From assembly GCF_019059575.1 (NCBI RefSeq), contig NW_024882308.1, forward strand, positions 124,001-188,000: a stretch of DNA of 64,000 nucleotides, read 5' to 3'. The notes under the pieces are model-generated. The model was not told the origin of the DNA, did not search any database, and worked only from the letters and a program-made list of their open reading frames with translations. The stretch comes from Amphibalanus amphitrite. Taxonomy: Eukaryota > Arthropoda > Thecostraca > Balanomorpha > Balanidae. Positions within the stretch are counted from its first letter, which is position 1. Each line of letters opens with the position of its first letter. The translations under genes and the position numbers were made by a program. Positions 44,924 to 56,262 of this stretch are shown here, piece after piece.

Positions 44924-46189
44924 CAGCTCAAGTATTTGCTTTGAGCGCCAAGCGCCATCTCGGCCACAAGGCAAGAGGCAGCTGCAGGCACACGACATAT
45001 GCAGGCTAGATATTCACTTAATTTATTTAACCCGCGCCGGGCCGGTGCTTCGCGACTTCCGAGCCGGGCCGGGGGGGGGGGGGGGTCTGAACACCCCCGT
45101 CTAACTCGGCTCCTGGGCCACGTAGCGACACGCGGTAAACCGCATTCGAAAGCACGTCATGACGGAAACACTTCGGTAATTTTTAAGTCAGGTCAAAGGT
45201 CAGGTCACCAGAGGTCATCAAAGGTCAAATGTAGTTCATTTCATCATCTTTGGAAACTGCCAAAGGCTAACTCGGGAACCAATAGAGCTACAGCGCCGCG
45301 GAAAGGCGCATTCGATAGCCATTTTACAGACCTTTCTGGGTATTGTTCTCAGATTTGACCTCAGGTCAACGGTTAAGCCTCCAAAGGGCAAAAACTGTAA
45401 AAATAGCAGTTTCACGAAAACTGTTTTTTAGCAATAACTTCTTTTGGCTCAAGAGAGCCACGACATTACTTTTGGGAGAATCGTGTTCCTCTCGTCGAGA
45501 CGCGTCGAATGAACTATTTGTTGACCTTGAAAGGTCATTTTGAAAATTTGACCTCTGGTCAACGTCATGACCTGACCGGAAAGGGTCATGCTGCATATCA
45601 GTCGATCCGTATCGTCGAGCTGAATACAGCTGACGTGTTTTCATCGCTCTAACACGTCTTTATCAAAAGTCATAGCCAAAAAAACTGCTGGAGACCGTTC
45701 ATGACCTCAGATGACCTCAGGGGCGGCACACAGAGGGGTCACAGGTGCATTTTTCCGATTCAGTGTGTCATGTTTACCTATGAACCGATGTTTGAGAGGG
45801 TTTTGAACACCATTCGTTCAAAAGAGGTGCATTTTAATTTTCTCCCATTGACTTATAATGGAGAGGTCGCAAAATTGACCTGACATTAGGTCACTTATAT
45901 CAAGATTCCGAGATAAACATTTTTTAAATACTGCTACTATTATCAATCGCTGAAAGTTTCAAGGTGCTCGTTCAGTCGGTGTTGCTATGGCGAGGATTGA
46001 AACTTTTTCTGAGGTGAGGTCACTTGACGTGACAATGAATCTGATGATGCTGTAAAGCGAAAGCTCATTCTCATATTTGGCCTATTTTACAATAAAAGTT
46101 TTACATTTCTGCCATGTTATTGATCATTTTCACATATTTATATCTATTCATCATGGCAAAAAGCACCATCTCACATATTAATTTATCTT

Positions 46190-46589
46190 GTGGTATGACA
46201 GTTTGACGTTTGTGATAAGCGATAATGTGAACACATATATATTGCACAAACCGGTTTCGATATCACTTCATCAGTGTGCAAATATATAAATAAAACACAC
46301 AAAATACAAAACGGAGACGAAATAGGTACAGCACGTACAGTAAATTCCAAAGCTGGTGACATACGATTGGGAAAAAGTTTAGCCGTTCTTTTGGTGCGGA
46401 AGCGTCTTGGGATCTCAATCACATGAGGTCATATGAATGTATTTGAAATTAATTTGCTCTGCTGTACGTGCTGTACCTATTTCGTCTCCGTTTTGTATTT
46501 TGTGTGTTTTATTTATATATTTGCACACTGATGAAGTGATATCGAAACCGGTTTGTGCAATATATATGTGTTCACATTATCGCTTATCA
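46190..46589. mobile_element. Penelope-terminus-like palindrome with hammerhead-like core
   Basis: 400 bp flanked by the 11-bp duplication TAATTTATCTT (46179-46189, 46590-46600). Most of it is an inverted repeat with arms of about 130 bp (46211-46342 and 46458-46588). Each arm contains CTGATGA and GAAACCGGTTT, the conserved core of a hammerhead ribozyme, with flanks that can pair as stem I. Hammerhead motifs are known in Penelope-like terminal repeats, and an 11-13-bp duplication fits that group. The assignment is inference. Confidence 0.6.
46515..46567 (+). ncRNA. Candidate hammerhead-like ribozyme
   Basis: Order of parts: stem I 5' strand ATATTTGCACA, core CTGATGA (46528-46534), a 9-base stem II region AGTGATATC, GAAA (46544-46547), a minimal stem III ACC/GGT, cleavage-site U-H at 46552-46553, and the stem I 3' strand TGTGCAATATAT. 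Stem I pairs well. Stem II is weak (only GAT/ATC can pair) and the 10.1-11.1 pair is not the usual G-C, so self-cleavage is doubtful. An inverted copy lies on the minus strand near 46228-46280. Confidence 0.35.
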
Positions 46590-47649
46590 TAATTTATCTT
46601 CTTTGTTTTTTAGCAAACTCTCTTGCCAAAGATGCATATAAAGCTGGGAATACAACTAACCGAGACCCAGCCGATAAGAAGTTACTCAGACAATAAACAA
46701 TAAGCAGAACACAACATTATTGAGAAAATGAATCAATTGACTCAACTTGTGTTTAACTAAAAGGAAACCACACAAATATTAGGTTTCGATCACTACATGA
46801 TACCAATGACATGCCTTTCAATAGCACAACTGTTACAAGTCATGTCCACGTAGAGGTGATCATGTTTAACCTCCCAAATATCGTAGAAAACACCCAATCA
46901 CTCACGAAAAATGTGCTCCAACGTTTTCTCTAATCATTTATGTTTGTGGGACTGAATCCGAAATTTCTGTGCACCCCTTCAATTCCATACCTAAAATAGA
47001 GCGCGAACCACCCAACTACACGATTTCGTCGTAGGGCCCCATGTAAACAGTGTTTTCTCGGCAATAACTTTTAACTCTCAAAAGAGTCACGACATTACTT
47101 TTGCCAGCATCGTGTTCCTCTTGTCAAGACGCGTCGAATTAATTATAATTTGACCTTGAATGGTCAATTTGAAAATTTGACCTCAGGTCAAGGTCATTAC
47201 CTGACCGGAAAAGGTCATGTTGCATATCAGTCGATCCGCATCGTCGAGCCGAACACATCTAAGGCGTTTTCATCGCTCTAGCATGCCTCCATCAGAAGGT
47301 ATTAGCGAAAAACTGTTAGGTACTATTCGTGACCTGAGATGACCTCGGGGACATAGCGAGGGTTCACAGGTGTCATTTTTCGGTTCAGGGTGTCAATTGT
47401 ACCTGCATCCCGATGTTTGAGATTGTCTAGAATGGCGTTCGTGCAAAAGAGACGCTTTTCAATTTTCTCCCATTGACTCTCATTGAATCCCATTTCCCAG
47501 AGGCCGCAAAATTGACCTGACCTTAGGTCAGGTCAAACCTTAAGCGATCTGGTTTGAAATTTTCACATGTGTGGAAAAGATGCACAAACAGGTGTGCCAA
47601 AAACGGCGGCGCGGAGTGTTGAAACACCCCCCGGCCCGGCGCGGGTTAA

Positions 47650-48290
47650 AAGTCAATAGGGGAAAAATCAACTACCTGATTTTTTTTTCACTAAAATGAG
47701 TCGGAATGGCCTAATATAGGGTAAGTGCGGGCAAAAGTACGCAGTTGGTAAGAGAACGCAACAGCCTTTTTTGTTGGTTGTAAATGAGATAGAATACCCA
47801 TCTTTGGACCATAGAAGGGACTTCATATGGCGCATCTGCACAGCAACAGGCAAGCATGTTGATGCGTTTTTGTGGTCTTGCCAGACCCACTTGCAGACCC
47901 TTACAAAAACTTTTATAGCTGAACAACAAAAGAATGTTGAAGAACCAGCTTTTGCACCAAAGCACATAAATGTCCAACAGATCGCCTGAAGCCAAACGTT
48001 TTTAAATTTACCCATCAGGAACTCCGCAGTAGCCCTGCAAAGCTAAGGTGCGTACTCTTGCCAACATCTCCCCTATCATGACTTCATATACAATCAACCT
48101 TGACTATCTTTAGGCCTTTTTTGCTCTTGGGCAACTGTAAGGTCATGTGGCGTCATCAAAGGTCACCAAAGGTTTTTTTATTTGTTAACTTCTCCTTACA
48201 GGAAGGAGATGCAGCCGCGCGGATGGTCTCATTGTGTTCAGTTCGTCAAGACGCATCGAATGATATGTATGACCTTGAGGTGACATGACT
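47650..48290 (+). mobile_element. Family E element fragment
   Basis: Matches family E interior (compare 23000-23290), starting directly after the TTAA of the previous element and ending at the TTAA of the MITE at 48294. Both termini are missing. A 355-bp TA-flanked MITE is inserted at 47719-48073. Confidence 0.65.
47719..48073. mobile_element. TA-flanked MITE, GGGTAAGTGCGGGCAAAAGTACGC type
   Basis: 355 bp between TA at 47717-47718 and 48074-48075. The left end GGGTAAGTGCGGGCAAAAGT is mirrored imperfectly on the right (GCGTACTCTTGCCAACATCT and CCCC). The empty site is seen in the family E copy near 23065. Tc1/mariner-type by target; no transposase. Confidence 0.65.
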
Positions 48291-48293
48291 TAA

Positions 48294-48790
48294 AGGGACT
48301 ATCCCACCCTTAACATGGGGTTTGAGTTGAGATAGCCAAGTTTGCGGCGAAGTCCAGAAACCACTATCTATCTAGGTTGCAACCCCCGCGGCCTCTTGGT
48401 GTTGAAGAAATTCGTTCCCTTCATTTGAAAATGGGCCTTGTACAAGGCCCTATCTTCAACATGGAGCGACCGTTAGTGTGACGTCACCTCGTTTAGTCAT
48501 TCTGATTTAAATGGGGTTGTTCGTTAAAAAATCGCTTAAAACTTGGTCTGAACTTTGTTGTGGTGCCTACAGAGTAAAAAGATTCAGCTTTATGACAGTA
48601 ATGTGGCCTGGGGAAGGAGGTAATTTTGGGCTGTGACGTCACATATTTGAGAGTTTGTGTTTGGAATATGGGAAGCCTAAGATGTTTAATGAAAAATAAA
48701 TGCCAGAACCGTGTTCCTGGTCATCCAATCTATAAAGTCGGGCACAATTTTACTGGTTTTAACGACATTTTAGAATGTGGGATAGTCCCT
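48294..48790 (-). mobile_element. TTAA-flanked MITE, AGGGACTATCCCACC type (copy 2)
   Basis: 497 bp between TTAA at 48290-48293 and 48791-48794. It is an inverted-orientation copy of 29687-30190. The right TTAA is at the same time the left TTAA of the family F element that starts at 48795. Confidence 0.85.
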
Positions 48791-48794
48791 TTAA

Positions 48795-49185
48795 CCCTCG
48801 CCCGTATAGGGGGGGGGGAGGGTCGAACGGACCCCCCCTCGGTTTTTCGCAGATAACTCGCGTAAAAAGCGGCTGATCGCGACGAAACTTTCAGTACCCT
48901 CGCGTTAATCAATTTTACACCTACCCTGAAATTTTCATGACCCTGACCCTAATGACCTTTGACCTGTGACCTACTTTTCGAGACCATGTTTGGCCGGAAT
49001 CGCGATTCGGCGTATGTCGGCTCGCATTAGCCGCGCGTTTGCAGTCTTTTCGTGGTTTTAAGCGTTCAAACATGGGATATGATGTTGCACCCATGCATTA
49101 GGGTGGGTGTCAAGGTCACCGGAAGGTCAGGTCAGGTCATTGACCTTTGATGACCTCGGTTCACTTTTTCGAGTTTTACATGTTT
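48795..49185 (+). mobile_element. Family F TTAA element, truncated right
   Basis: Starts CCCTCGCCCGTATAGGGGGG after TTAA and follows the family F interior, with AGGTCATTGACCT at 49134-49146. Homology stops near 49185. A reversed left-end piece of the same family occurs at 58089-58322, on the far side of the large hAT-like element. Confidence 0.7.
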
Positions 49186-49189
49186 GCAC

Positions 49190-49520
49190 GGCGAGTTTTA
49201 CACGGCGGCAGGCGTGGCGGCGCATGCGCAGTGTAGATGGCCAAAATCTTGGGCGCTACGTTTGACAGCACCGCGCCCTTCTCATGGTCTAAAGGCGCTC
49301 TCCTGACCATCTCGCGCCCTCATGTCTGTTCCTTGGCATCCCTTGACTGTTCGGCACCCTTCTGGCCTCTCAGCGCCCCTACACCATGTAACGTTTTTAA
49401 TCACTTGAAGCCCTTCTGGGAGAACGGCGCCCCTTGTCATGGTCTCACGGCGCCCTCGTAAGCTTCTCGCGCCCCATGTCCCCGCCAACTTAGAACACCT
49501 ACTGACTCTTCGGCGCCCTT
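49190..49520. repeat. GCGCCC-type irregular repeats
   Basis: Phrases such as 'ggcgcccttctggcctctcagcgccc' and 'atggtctcacggcgccctcgtaa' recur here and again at 59830-60110. They form a dispersed low-complexity repeat with no credible frame. Confidence 0.5.
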
Positions 49521-51180
49521 CTGGCCTCTCAGCGACCCTGGACCACAGTGTTCTAAAATTGGATTTTGGTTGGGTGTGACGATGATGACCAAAAAATCTA
49601 GGATGAGAAAAAAACAAGTGAAAACCTATATCACTTTCGCAATAAAGGCGTAACGCTACGCTGGCTGATAATAAAAGAACATACCATTCCTGACCACCAA
49701 AACTAACCGAAAAAGACGATGCAAATAGGTAAGGATGATATACGGCAGAATTATAACTTTAGCATCTGATCGCCAAGTGTTTCTAAATCCGTCCCATTTT
49801 ATCCCAACCTTTGTGTTTGATTGAGACTAATGAAGTTAAGAATCACCCTTGTCATATACAGCTAAGAATGAATACCTACTTCAATCAGTGAGATTTCATT
49901 TTCCTCACAAGTCAAAATGCATTGTCACAATTGAATGACTGTCCAGTGGCCATCCTTCTCCTAGCCTTAAATCAATGCCTTCCTTTCCGTTTCAGATGCA
50001 GACAGCAGATATTACCGTCAGCATCTGCTAAGTTCCTACTCATGCTTACTGGCACGGATCCAGGACGGTCCTTCTACCTGTATATTTCTCCTAAAGAAGA
50101 TCATCCGCGGACCTCCATCCTCGCGACGCCAGTCGCCATCATGCGAGCGAACTAGGTCTTTAAGAAGCAGAAGATGCAATGATTCTGTTGAAATCTGTTG
50201 TCATATCTTAAGGAGGGTAGGGGAGGGGCGGGTGAGGGAGCTCTCCCTATATGCAGGCTTTGGTACTAGTGCCATGTGGAGAAGTTTTCTTTCTTTTTTA
50301 AGCAAAGGAAGTGGGAAGGAACCTGTCGTTGCCGTTGCAAAGGGTATCATTCTGTCGTCCTGTATTATTGATTTAGTGCAGTTGACTCAGACTGTGTAAT
50401 GCGTGAGGCGTGGTCATCACTGTGACACTGTCACTGTCAGACATAAAATCTTAGGTAATCATGATACCCTGATGGGCAGTTTGTTGACGTAACTGATCGC
50501 TATGAAACCAGAAACCGTATAACTCATGTGTTCTGGCCTCTGCCATATTGTAGGCGCAAAACGTCCCATGGGACGTTTTGCGCCTACAATATGGCAGCAC
50601 CGCTTCCAAGATTACTGTATATTTGAGATAATATGCGGCAAGTATGTAGTTTTCGTTCGCATCTGATCTGGTAATATTCGTACAGTGTACACAGTATAGC
50701 TTTGAGCTTTCCATTTTCAACAGATATGACAATGGCCGGATGATACTGGAAATGGTGCCTTTGCTCTGGGCACACGGAACGGGACGCAGTATTGAGTATG
50801 CAATTGTAGTCGCACTATGCAGCATGACATACGCCGGAAATCTCCCTGCCCGAACGCCGGAACGGCCAGCGATAGTCGGTACTCATTACGCATAGTGAAA
50901 ATGGAAACGGTGTCAGCGCAACTCTTCGAAAGGAACGGTGCACTACATGAGACTAGACAAAGGGTCACTGATTAGGGCACCCCAAACGGAACGATGTGCA
51001 CTGCGCAGCATAATACGCAATATCGCAATAAAAAGCGTGCAACTAACCAGTAACCAGGGCATCCATATCGGAACGGAACGGGATGCAAAAAAAAAAAATG
51101 ATAAAAGGATGCCACCGACCTCATGGCCAGCCACCGAAACGGAGCGGTAGCTTCGTATCATGTCACGTGATAAGTGCTGA
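49521..51180. other. Spacer with a long palindrome, no gene called
   Basis: Mostly AT-rich. A plus-strand frame at 49922-50155 contains a plausible 3' splice site (TTCCTTTCCGTTTCAG, near 49980-49995) and then an open stretch ending at 50155, but no family is recognised. The exact palindrome at 50540-50597 is listed separately. From 50940 loosely repeated phrases around CGGAACGGA begin. Confidence 0.3.
50540..50597. repeat. 58-bp perfect palindrome, no spacer
   Basis: 29-base arms (50540-50568 and 50569-50597) are exactly complementary with no spacer; the centre is CCCATGGG. Such perfect palindromes are unstable in cells and clones, so its survival suggests recent origin. It might also be an assembly artefact. 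Confidence 0.9.
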
Positions 51181-51337
51181 GTGAGAGCGTCAATGATCAG
51201 TGATCAGTGATCAGAGCACCCGCAACAGAACGGAGGGCATCAGTGATCACTGATCAGAGCAACTGCAACGGAACGGAGGGCATCGCTAATCAGGACACCC
51301 CAAGCGGAAGGGAAAGCGAGAGCACAACTGACCAGAA
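51180..51337 (+). repeat. GATCAGAGCAMCCGCAACRGAACGG minisatellite
   Basis: Irregular copies of a unit with 'tgatcagagcaccgcaac' and 'ggaacggagggcatc'. The array continues after the large hAT-like element at 58054 (CACCCGAAACGGAACGGG), which identifies it as the insertion target. Confidence 0.6.
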
Positions 51338-51864
51338 CAGTGGCGTAGCCAGAAATCAGCGAAAGGGGGGGCCATGGTGCTCGAGGGGGCGACTTTTTCC
51401 CTTGAGAGGGGCGCCATAGTGAGCTAGTGACAGGGGGTCAGTCTAAAATGTAGCGTCATATATTCATGCATGATTTACTAGGTGTTCCTACGGAACCGGC
51501 ACGAGTATCAGAACCAGGTTTCGCTGATTTTTCATGAAATCCAATTAATGCAATTTGCAGCTCAGTGTTTTTTATCAAAAGCGATAAAAAATCTTTATGC
51601 ATATTTAGCACGATATAGGAAACGAGCTCAGGCTACGGACATGTTATTCTCATAATACACACCCATTCGAATTCGAAACGGTAAAATATGCGTTGATCGA
51701 TTGGCACAATCTTTATTCTTTGCAAAAAAAAAAAACATACAGGTTCACTCACTGAACCAAAATGACCTGTGGACTGCAGCCTCTCAAATATCTTCATTGA
51801 GGGCCAGTTCAATTTTGCTACCTCTCTATAAGTACCTATAAGTTACCGATTACCTATAAGTTAA

Positions 51865-53060
51865 CCCGCGCCGTGCTGGTGGCCTGTGCTTTCCGTGTCG
51901 TGCTGGGGGGGGGGGGGTGTTTTCACGTCCCCCCTCTAACTCGGCTCCTGGGCCACGTAGCGACACGCGGTAAGGGGAAATCGAAAGAGCGTCAAAAATA
52001 ATGACGGAAAGACTTCGTTTCAATTTTTAGGTCAGGTCAAAGGTCAGGTCACCAGAGGTCATCAAAGGTAAAATTGAGTCCATTTCAACAATTTTGGAAA
52101 CTGCCAACGGCTAACTCGGGAATCAATAGAGCTACAGCGCCGCGGAAAAGCGCATTCGATAGCCCTTTTACAGGCTTTTCTGAATATTGCTCTCGGATTT
52201 GATCTCAGGTCAATGGTTAAGCCTCCAGCCAGAGGGCAAAAATTCCAAAAATAACAGTTTTTATGAAAAGCGTTTTTCTGCAATAACATTTGGTTCAAGA
52301 CAGTGACGATATTTCTTTTGCCTGCCTCGTGTTCCTCTCGTCGAGACGCGTCGAATGAACTATACGTTGACCTTGAAAGGTTATTTTAAAAATTTGACCG
52401 CAGGTCAAGGTCATGACCTGACCGTAAAGGGCCATTCTGCAGATCAGTCGATCCGTATCGTCGAGCTGACCACATCTGACGTGTTTTCACCGCTCTAGCA
52501 CGTCTCCATTAAAAGATGAAGCCAAAAAACCGTTTATGGTGATAAAATAGGTGACCGCTTATGACCTGAGATGACCTCAAGGGCACATAAAAGGACACAT
52601 GTGCATTTTTACGATTCAGTGTGCTATGTTTACCTATGAACCGATGTTTAAGGGGTTTTAAACGACATTCGTCCAAAAGAGGCGCATTTCACTTTTCTCC
52701 CACTGACTTGAGGTCCCAAAATTGACCTGACCTTAGGTCACAGACATAAAAAGTCCGAGATGAACATTTTATGCATATTGTTAGTCTTATCAATCTCTAA
52801 AAGTTTCAAAAGTGATCGTTCTGTCGGTGTAGCTATAGCGGGTCTTTTAACTTTTTTAGGTAAGGTCACTTGACGTGCCCTAGTAGTAGTGACCTGACCT
52901 TGAACGACCCTCATCTGAAATTTAACAAGCTGTGTAGAAAAGATGTATGAACAGGTGTACCAAAGACAGCGGAGGCGCTGCGCGACGCCGTTTTTGAGAT
53001 GTTCGCGAGGAAAAAACCTAAGGGGGCGTACCCCCCCCCCCCCCTCCAGCACGGCGCGGA
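51865..53060 (+). mobile_element. Family H TTAA element
   Basis: 1,196 bp; TTAA at 51861-51864 and a changed TCAA at 53061-53064. The ends are CCCGCGCCGTGCTGG and TCCGCGCCGTGCTGG (reversed), each followed by a long G run inside. It includes AGGTCAAAGGTCA near 52028 and shares its order of blocks with 45031-47645. Confidence 0.8.
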
Positions 53061-53539
53061 TCAATGGGAGACAGTTGAAATGCTCTTCTTCTGAACGAAA
53101 ACAACCTCAACCATCGGGATGCAGGTAAATATGACACATTTGATCGGTAAATGTCACTCGTGATGTGACCACTTTTATGTTACTGAGGTCATCTCAGGTC
53201 ATGAAAGGTCTCCAGTAGATTTTGGACAATAACTTTTGATAGAGATATGGTAGAGCAATGAAACACCCTATATAATTATTTTCCTTCTCGAAAGTATGGA
53301 TCGACTAATATGCAATATGACCTTTACCGGTTAGGTTATGACCTTTACCTTAGGTCAAATTCTCAAATGCCCTTTTAATGTCAAATTCTAGTTCATTTGA
53401 CTTGTCTGTCTCGAAAAATGGAACACGATGCTGGTTGAACTAATCTCATGCAGGTCTGAGCAAAATGTAAACGTCCTCCGCGAAAACGTATATTTTGAGG
53501 CTAAAACGTTTACCTTAGGTCAAATCTGAGATAATCAAT

Positions 53540-56262
53540 AAGAGAGAGCATAAATAACCGGCCGCCCAGTGGCGCCATCTCACCAGTGCTGGAGGATTTG
53601 CGGGAGCAGCTCCTCTGGGTGCTGGGAACTGGAAAGCCGCTGTATGTTCTGGGTGACACGAACTTCGATTTACTGAATGACGTCTCGTCCGACATCCAGC
53701 GGTACAGACAGACTCTCAACGACTTGAGCCTGAAACAGCTGGTGGCTGGCCAAACCCGGCCCGAATCTGAGGCTCTGCTGGATCACGTCATCGTCCGCTC
53801 CTCCGACTGCACCACGACAGCCAGCGTCAAGCCGTGCACCTGGAGCGACCACGATCTAATCGTCGCCAAGGCGTCAGTGGGTCGCGAGCGGCGACACCCG
53901 GTGGAGGTCACCATCCGCTCTACCAGGAACCTGGTGCCGGACGCGCTTCGTCTGGAGCTCCTGCTCACTGATTGGTCTGAAGTGTACCAGTCGGATGCAG
54001 TGGGGGACAAGTGGGCGGCATGGAGAGCAGCCTGGTCGCCTGTCCTGGACAGACACATGCCGCTGACCAAGATACGGGTCAGACATCAGCCGGCGCCGTG
54101 GCTCACTGAAAATGAGGAATTGCGTGAAATGATGAGGGAACGTGACGTGGCACGAGCTGATCGTGACGCTGATCCGTGCTCAGAGACTCGCCAGGCATAT
54201 GTGGCCAAACGAAACGCGGTGAAAAGTGCACTGTGTCGGGCTAGGTCATCATTCTTTTTATCTTCGTACACTTATTCGCGTAAAACGACATGGAGGGACC
54301 TTCAGCGGTTTTTAATACGACCAAAGAGTGTTAGAGGAGGCTGTGAGCCGCCGGGGGGCACGGTGGAGTGGGCTGACCGATTAAATCGTCACTTTGCCGC
54401 GGTGGGCTCCCGCGTGTCTGCTGAACTCGTGGCCCAAAGAACGACTGCACCACCGCTGCCACCCTGTCCCTCTCGTGTGGTGAGCGGGACATTTAGGGTG
54501 CATCCAGTCACTCTGCCCGAGCTTCACTCGGCACTGCAGCGCTTGTCATCATCGAATGCGTGCGGTGAGGATGGGATCACAGTGAGCATGTTGCGACTAA
54601 CCTTTCCGGTGATAGCTCCGCATTTGTTAAACGTGATAAATGCCTCAATCGTTACTGGAGAGCTCCCGAGCGAGTGGAAAGTCGCAACTGTGGTCCCAAT
54701 CCACAAGGCGGGATGCACAAGTGATGTTAACAATTACAGGCCAGTGTCGATCATTTCTACTGTGGCGAAGCTCACTGAGAGAGTCGTTTGTGATCAACTA
54801 TTGCATTACCTGTTGTCCCACGGTGTGCTGTGTGAGGAGCAGCACGGCTTTCGGCCGGGGAGGTCCACGGAGTCGGCGATGTTGGACGCGGTCAGCTACA
54901 TCACTCGAGTCATAGACGAGGGTAAGATCGGTTGTCTGACAGCGATCGACACCTCCAAGGCTTTTGATAGCGTTCAGCATGGTCGGCTCCTGGACAAACT
55001 TGGCTGGTACGGCGTGGACACTCATTGGTTCAGTGACTGGCTCAGAGGCCGCCACCAGAGAGTACGCGGGGGATCTGCGGAGACCGCTCCAATAACGCAT
55101 GGCGTGGTCCAAGGATCGATTTTGGGGCCAGTGCTGTTTTTGTTATTCACAAATGACCTGACCTCATTTTTAAGTGACACTAAGATGGTTTTATATGCTG
55201 ATGACGTTCAATTCATTCACAGTGGTCACCCCAAGCATATTCATCAGTTGGAGCTTGAAATTGGACAAACGCTGAGCGACGCTCAGCGGTGGTTTACAGA
55301 AAATTCACTAAAAATTAATCCCAAAAAGACAGAGATCGTTCTATTCTCCACACGTCAAAGAAGAATAGGAAATGAGCTGAAAGTTCAATTTGGAGAAACA
55401 ATGCTCCGCCCCACTTCAAACGCTAAAATTCTTGGGCTTATTTTGGATGAAAACCTCACGTTTGAAAAACATATTTCGAATATAGTAAAACGTTCTTATA
55501 CTATTCTGATAGGTCTCTCCAAATTCTCCCGTCGGCTGCCACAGGAAGTCAAGAAATTGATTATTGAGGCCCTGGTGTTCCCACACATAATGTATTGCGC
55601 GACAGTGTGGGCAGCATGCAACGCTACACAGCGAAAACGTGTTCAAAAAATAATTAATCATGGTGCACGAATAGTTAAATGCTGCCGACGTCATCAGCAT
55701 ATCACGCCTCACCTTACTGAACTTGAGTGGCCGAGAGTAGAACAACTCATCACAGAACGTGACCTCGCCATGGTGCACCGCCTCCTCAACTCTGTCCATG
55801 CACCATCGCACTTGCGAGACCTGCTGCAGCGTCGCGATTGTGTAACCGAGAGGGAAACGCAAGGATCAATGGCGGGAATGCTGCAACTTCCGCGGGTCCG
55901 CACGGAGCTCGCCAGACGTTCTTTCGGGTTTCGGGCAGCAGCGAGCTGGAACGAGACGCCGAACGAGGTTCGCCACGCCAGCACGGTCTTAGCGTTCCGC
56001 GCGGGGATGCGGAAATGTCGAGCTGGTCTTACCCAGATAGAATAGATCTCATCCGCCGCTTATTTTAAAATACGCTTGTAGGTAACTTGGATTTTAACAG
56101 CATCTCTTAGAAAATGAGTATAAATGGCTTATTCGTAGTATTTTAGTAGGTTTTTAGATCATTAGCCTTAAGGACAGTGCATATATGGAATGACTCTTGT
56201 GCTGAAAAGCCGTGTTTTAACGGATGCCATACGAATACATGATGATGATGATGATGATAAAA
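53540..56262 (+). mobile_element. CR1/L2-type non-LTR retrotransposon, 5'-truncated
   Basis: Contains the 819-codon ORF2 piece and a short 3' UTR ending in ATGATGATGATGATGATAAAAAA (six ATG/GAT units). This kind of microsatellite tail is typical of L2/CR1-group elements. It lies inside a reversed family H element. No target duplication could be defined. Confidence 0.8.
53586..56045 (+). CDS. Non-LTR ORF2 piece: endonuclease C-terminus and reverse transcriptase
   Basis: Open for 819 codons; the true start is upstream and lost. The N-terminal part keeps the second half of an AP-type endonuclease: YVLGDTNFDLL (residues 20-30) and TWSDHDLIVA (85-94). The RT follows: LPSEWKVATVVPIHKAG, NNYRPVSIIST, EEQHGFRPGRSTESAM, AIDTSKAFDSVQH, GVVQGSILGPVLFLLFTNDL and MVLYADDVQFIHSG (YADD near residue 536). 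The C-terminal section (QRWFTENSLKINPKKTEIV, RTELARRSFGFRAAASWNE) is complete to a stop at 56043-56045. No frameshift, so the copy is young. Transcription of host repeats is not implied. Confidence 0.92.
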   Translation: MLEDLREQLLWVLGTGKPLYVLGDTNFDLLNDVSSDIQRYRQTLNDLSLKQLVAGQTRPESEALLDHVIVRSSDCTTTASVKPCTWSDHDLIVAKASVGRERRHPVEVTIRSTRNLVPDALRLELLLTDWSEVYQSDAVGDKWAAWRAAWSPVLDRHMPLTKIRVRHQPAPWLTENEELREMMRERDVARADRDADPCSETRQAYVAKRNAVKSALCRARSSFFLSSYTYSRKTTWRDLQRFLIRPKSVRGGCEPPGGTVEWADRLNRHFAAVGSRVSAELVAQRTTAPPLPPCPSRVVSGTFRVHPVTLPELHSALQRLSSSNACGEDGITVSMLRLTFPVIAPHLLNVINASIVTGELPSEWKVATVVPIHKAGCTSDVNNYRPVSIISTVAKLTERVVCDQLLHYLLSHGVLCEEQHGFRPGRSTESAMLDAVSYITRVIDEGKIGCLTAIDTSKAFDSVQHGRLLDKLGWYGVDTHWFSDWLRGRHQRVRGGSAETAPITHGVVQGSILGPVLFLLFTNDLTSFLSDTKMVLYADDVQFIHSGHPKHIHQLELEIGQTLSDAQRWFTENSLKINPKKTEIVLFSTRQRRIGNELKVQFGETMLRPTSNAKILGLILDENLTFEKHISNIVKRSYTILIGLSKFSRRLPQEVKKLIIEALVFPHIMYCATVWAACNATQRKRVQKIINHGARIVKCCRRHQHITPHLTELEWPRVEQLITERDLAMVHRLLNSVHAPSHLRDLLQRRDCVTERETQGSMAGMLQLPRVRTELARRSFGFRAAASWNETPNEVRHASTVLAFRAGMRKCRAGLTQIE

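Larger units (their letters stand above)
45031..47645 (+). mobile_element. Family H TTAA element with Penelope-type insert
   Basis: 2,615 bp between TTAA at 45027-45030 and 47646-47649. The ends are CCCGCGCCGGGCCGG, and the left end repeats the GCCGGGCCGG block before the poly-G run. AGGTCAAAGGTCA direct repeats (DR1 spacing) occur near 45187. A 400-bp palindromic insert lies at 46190-46589. Relatives are at 51865-53060 and, reversed, around 53061-56560. Confidence 0.8.
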
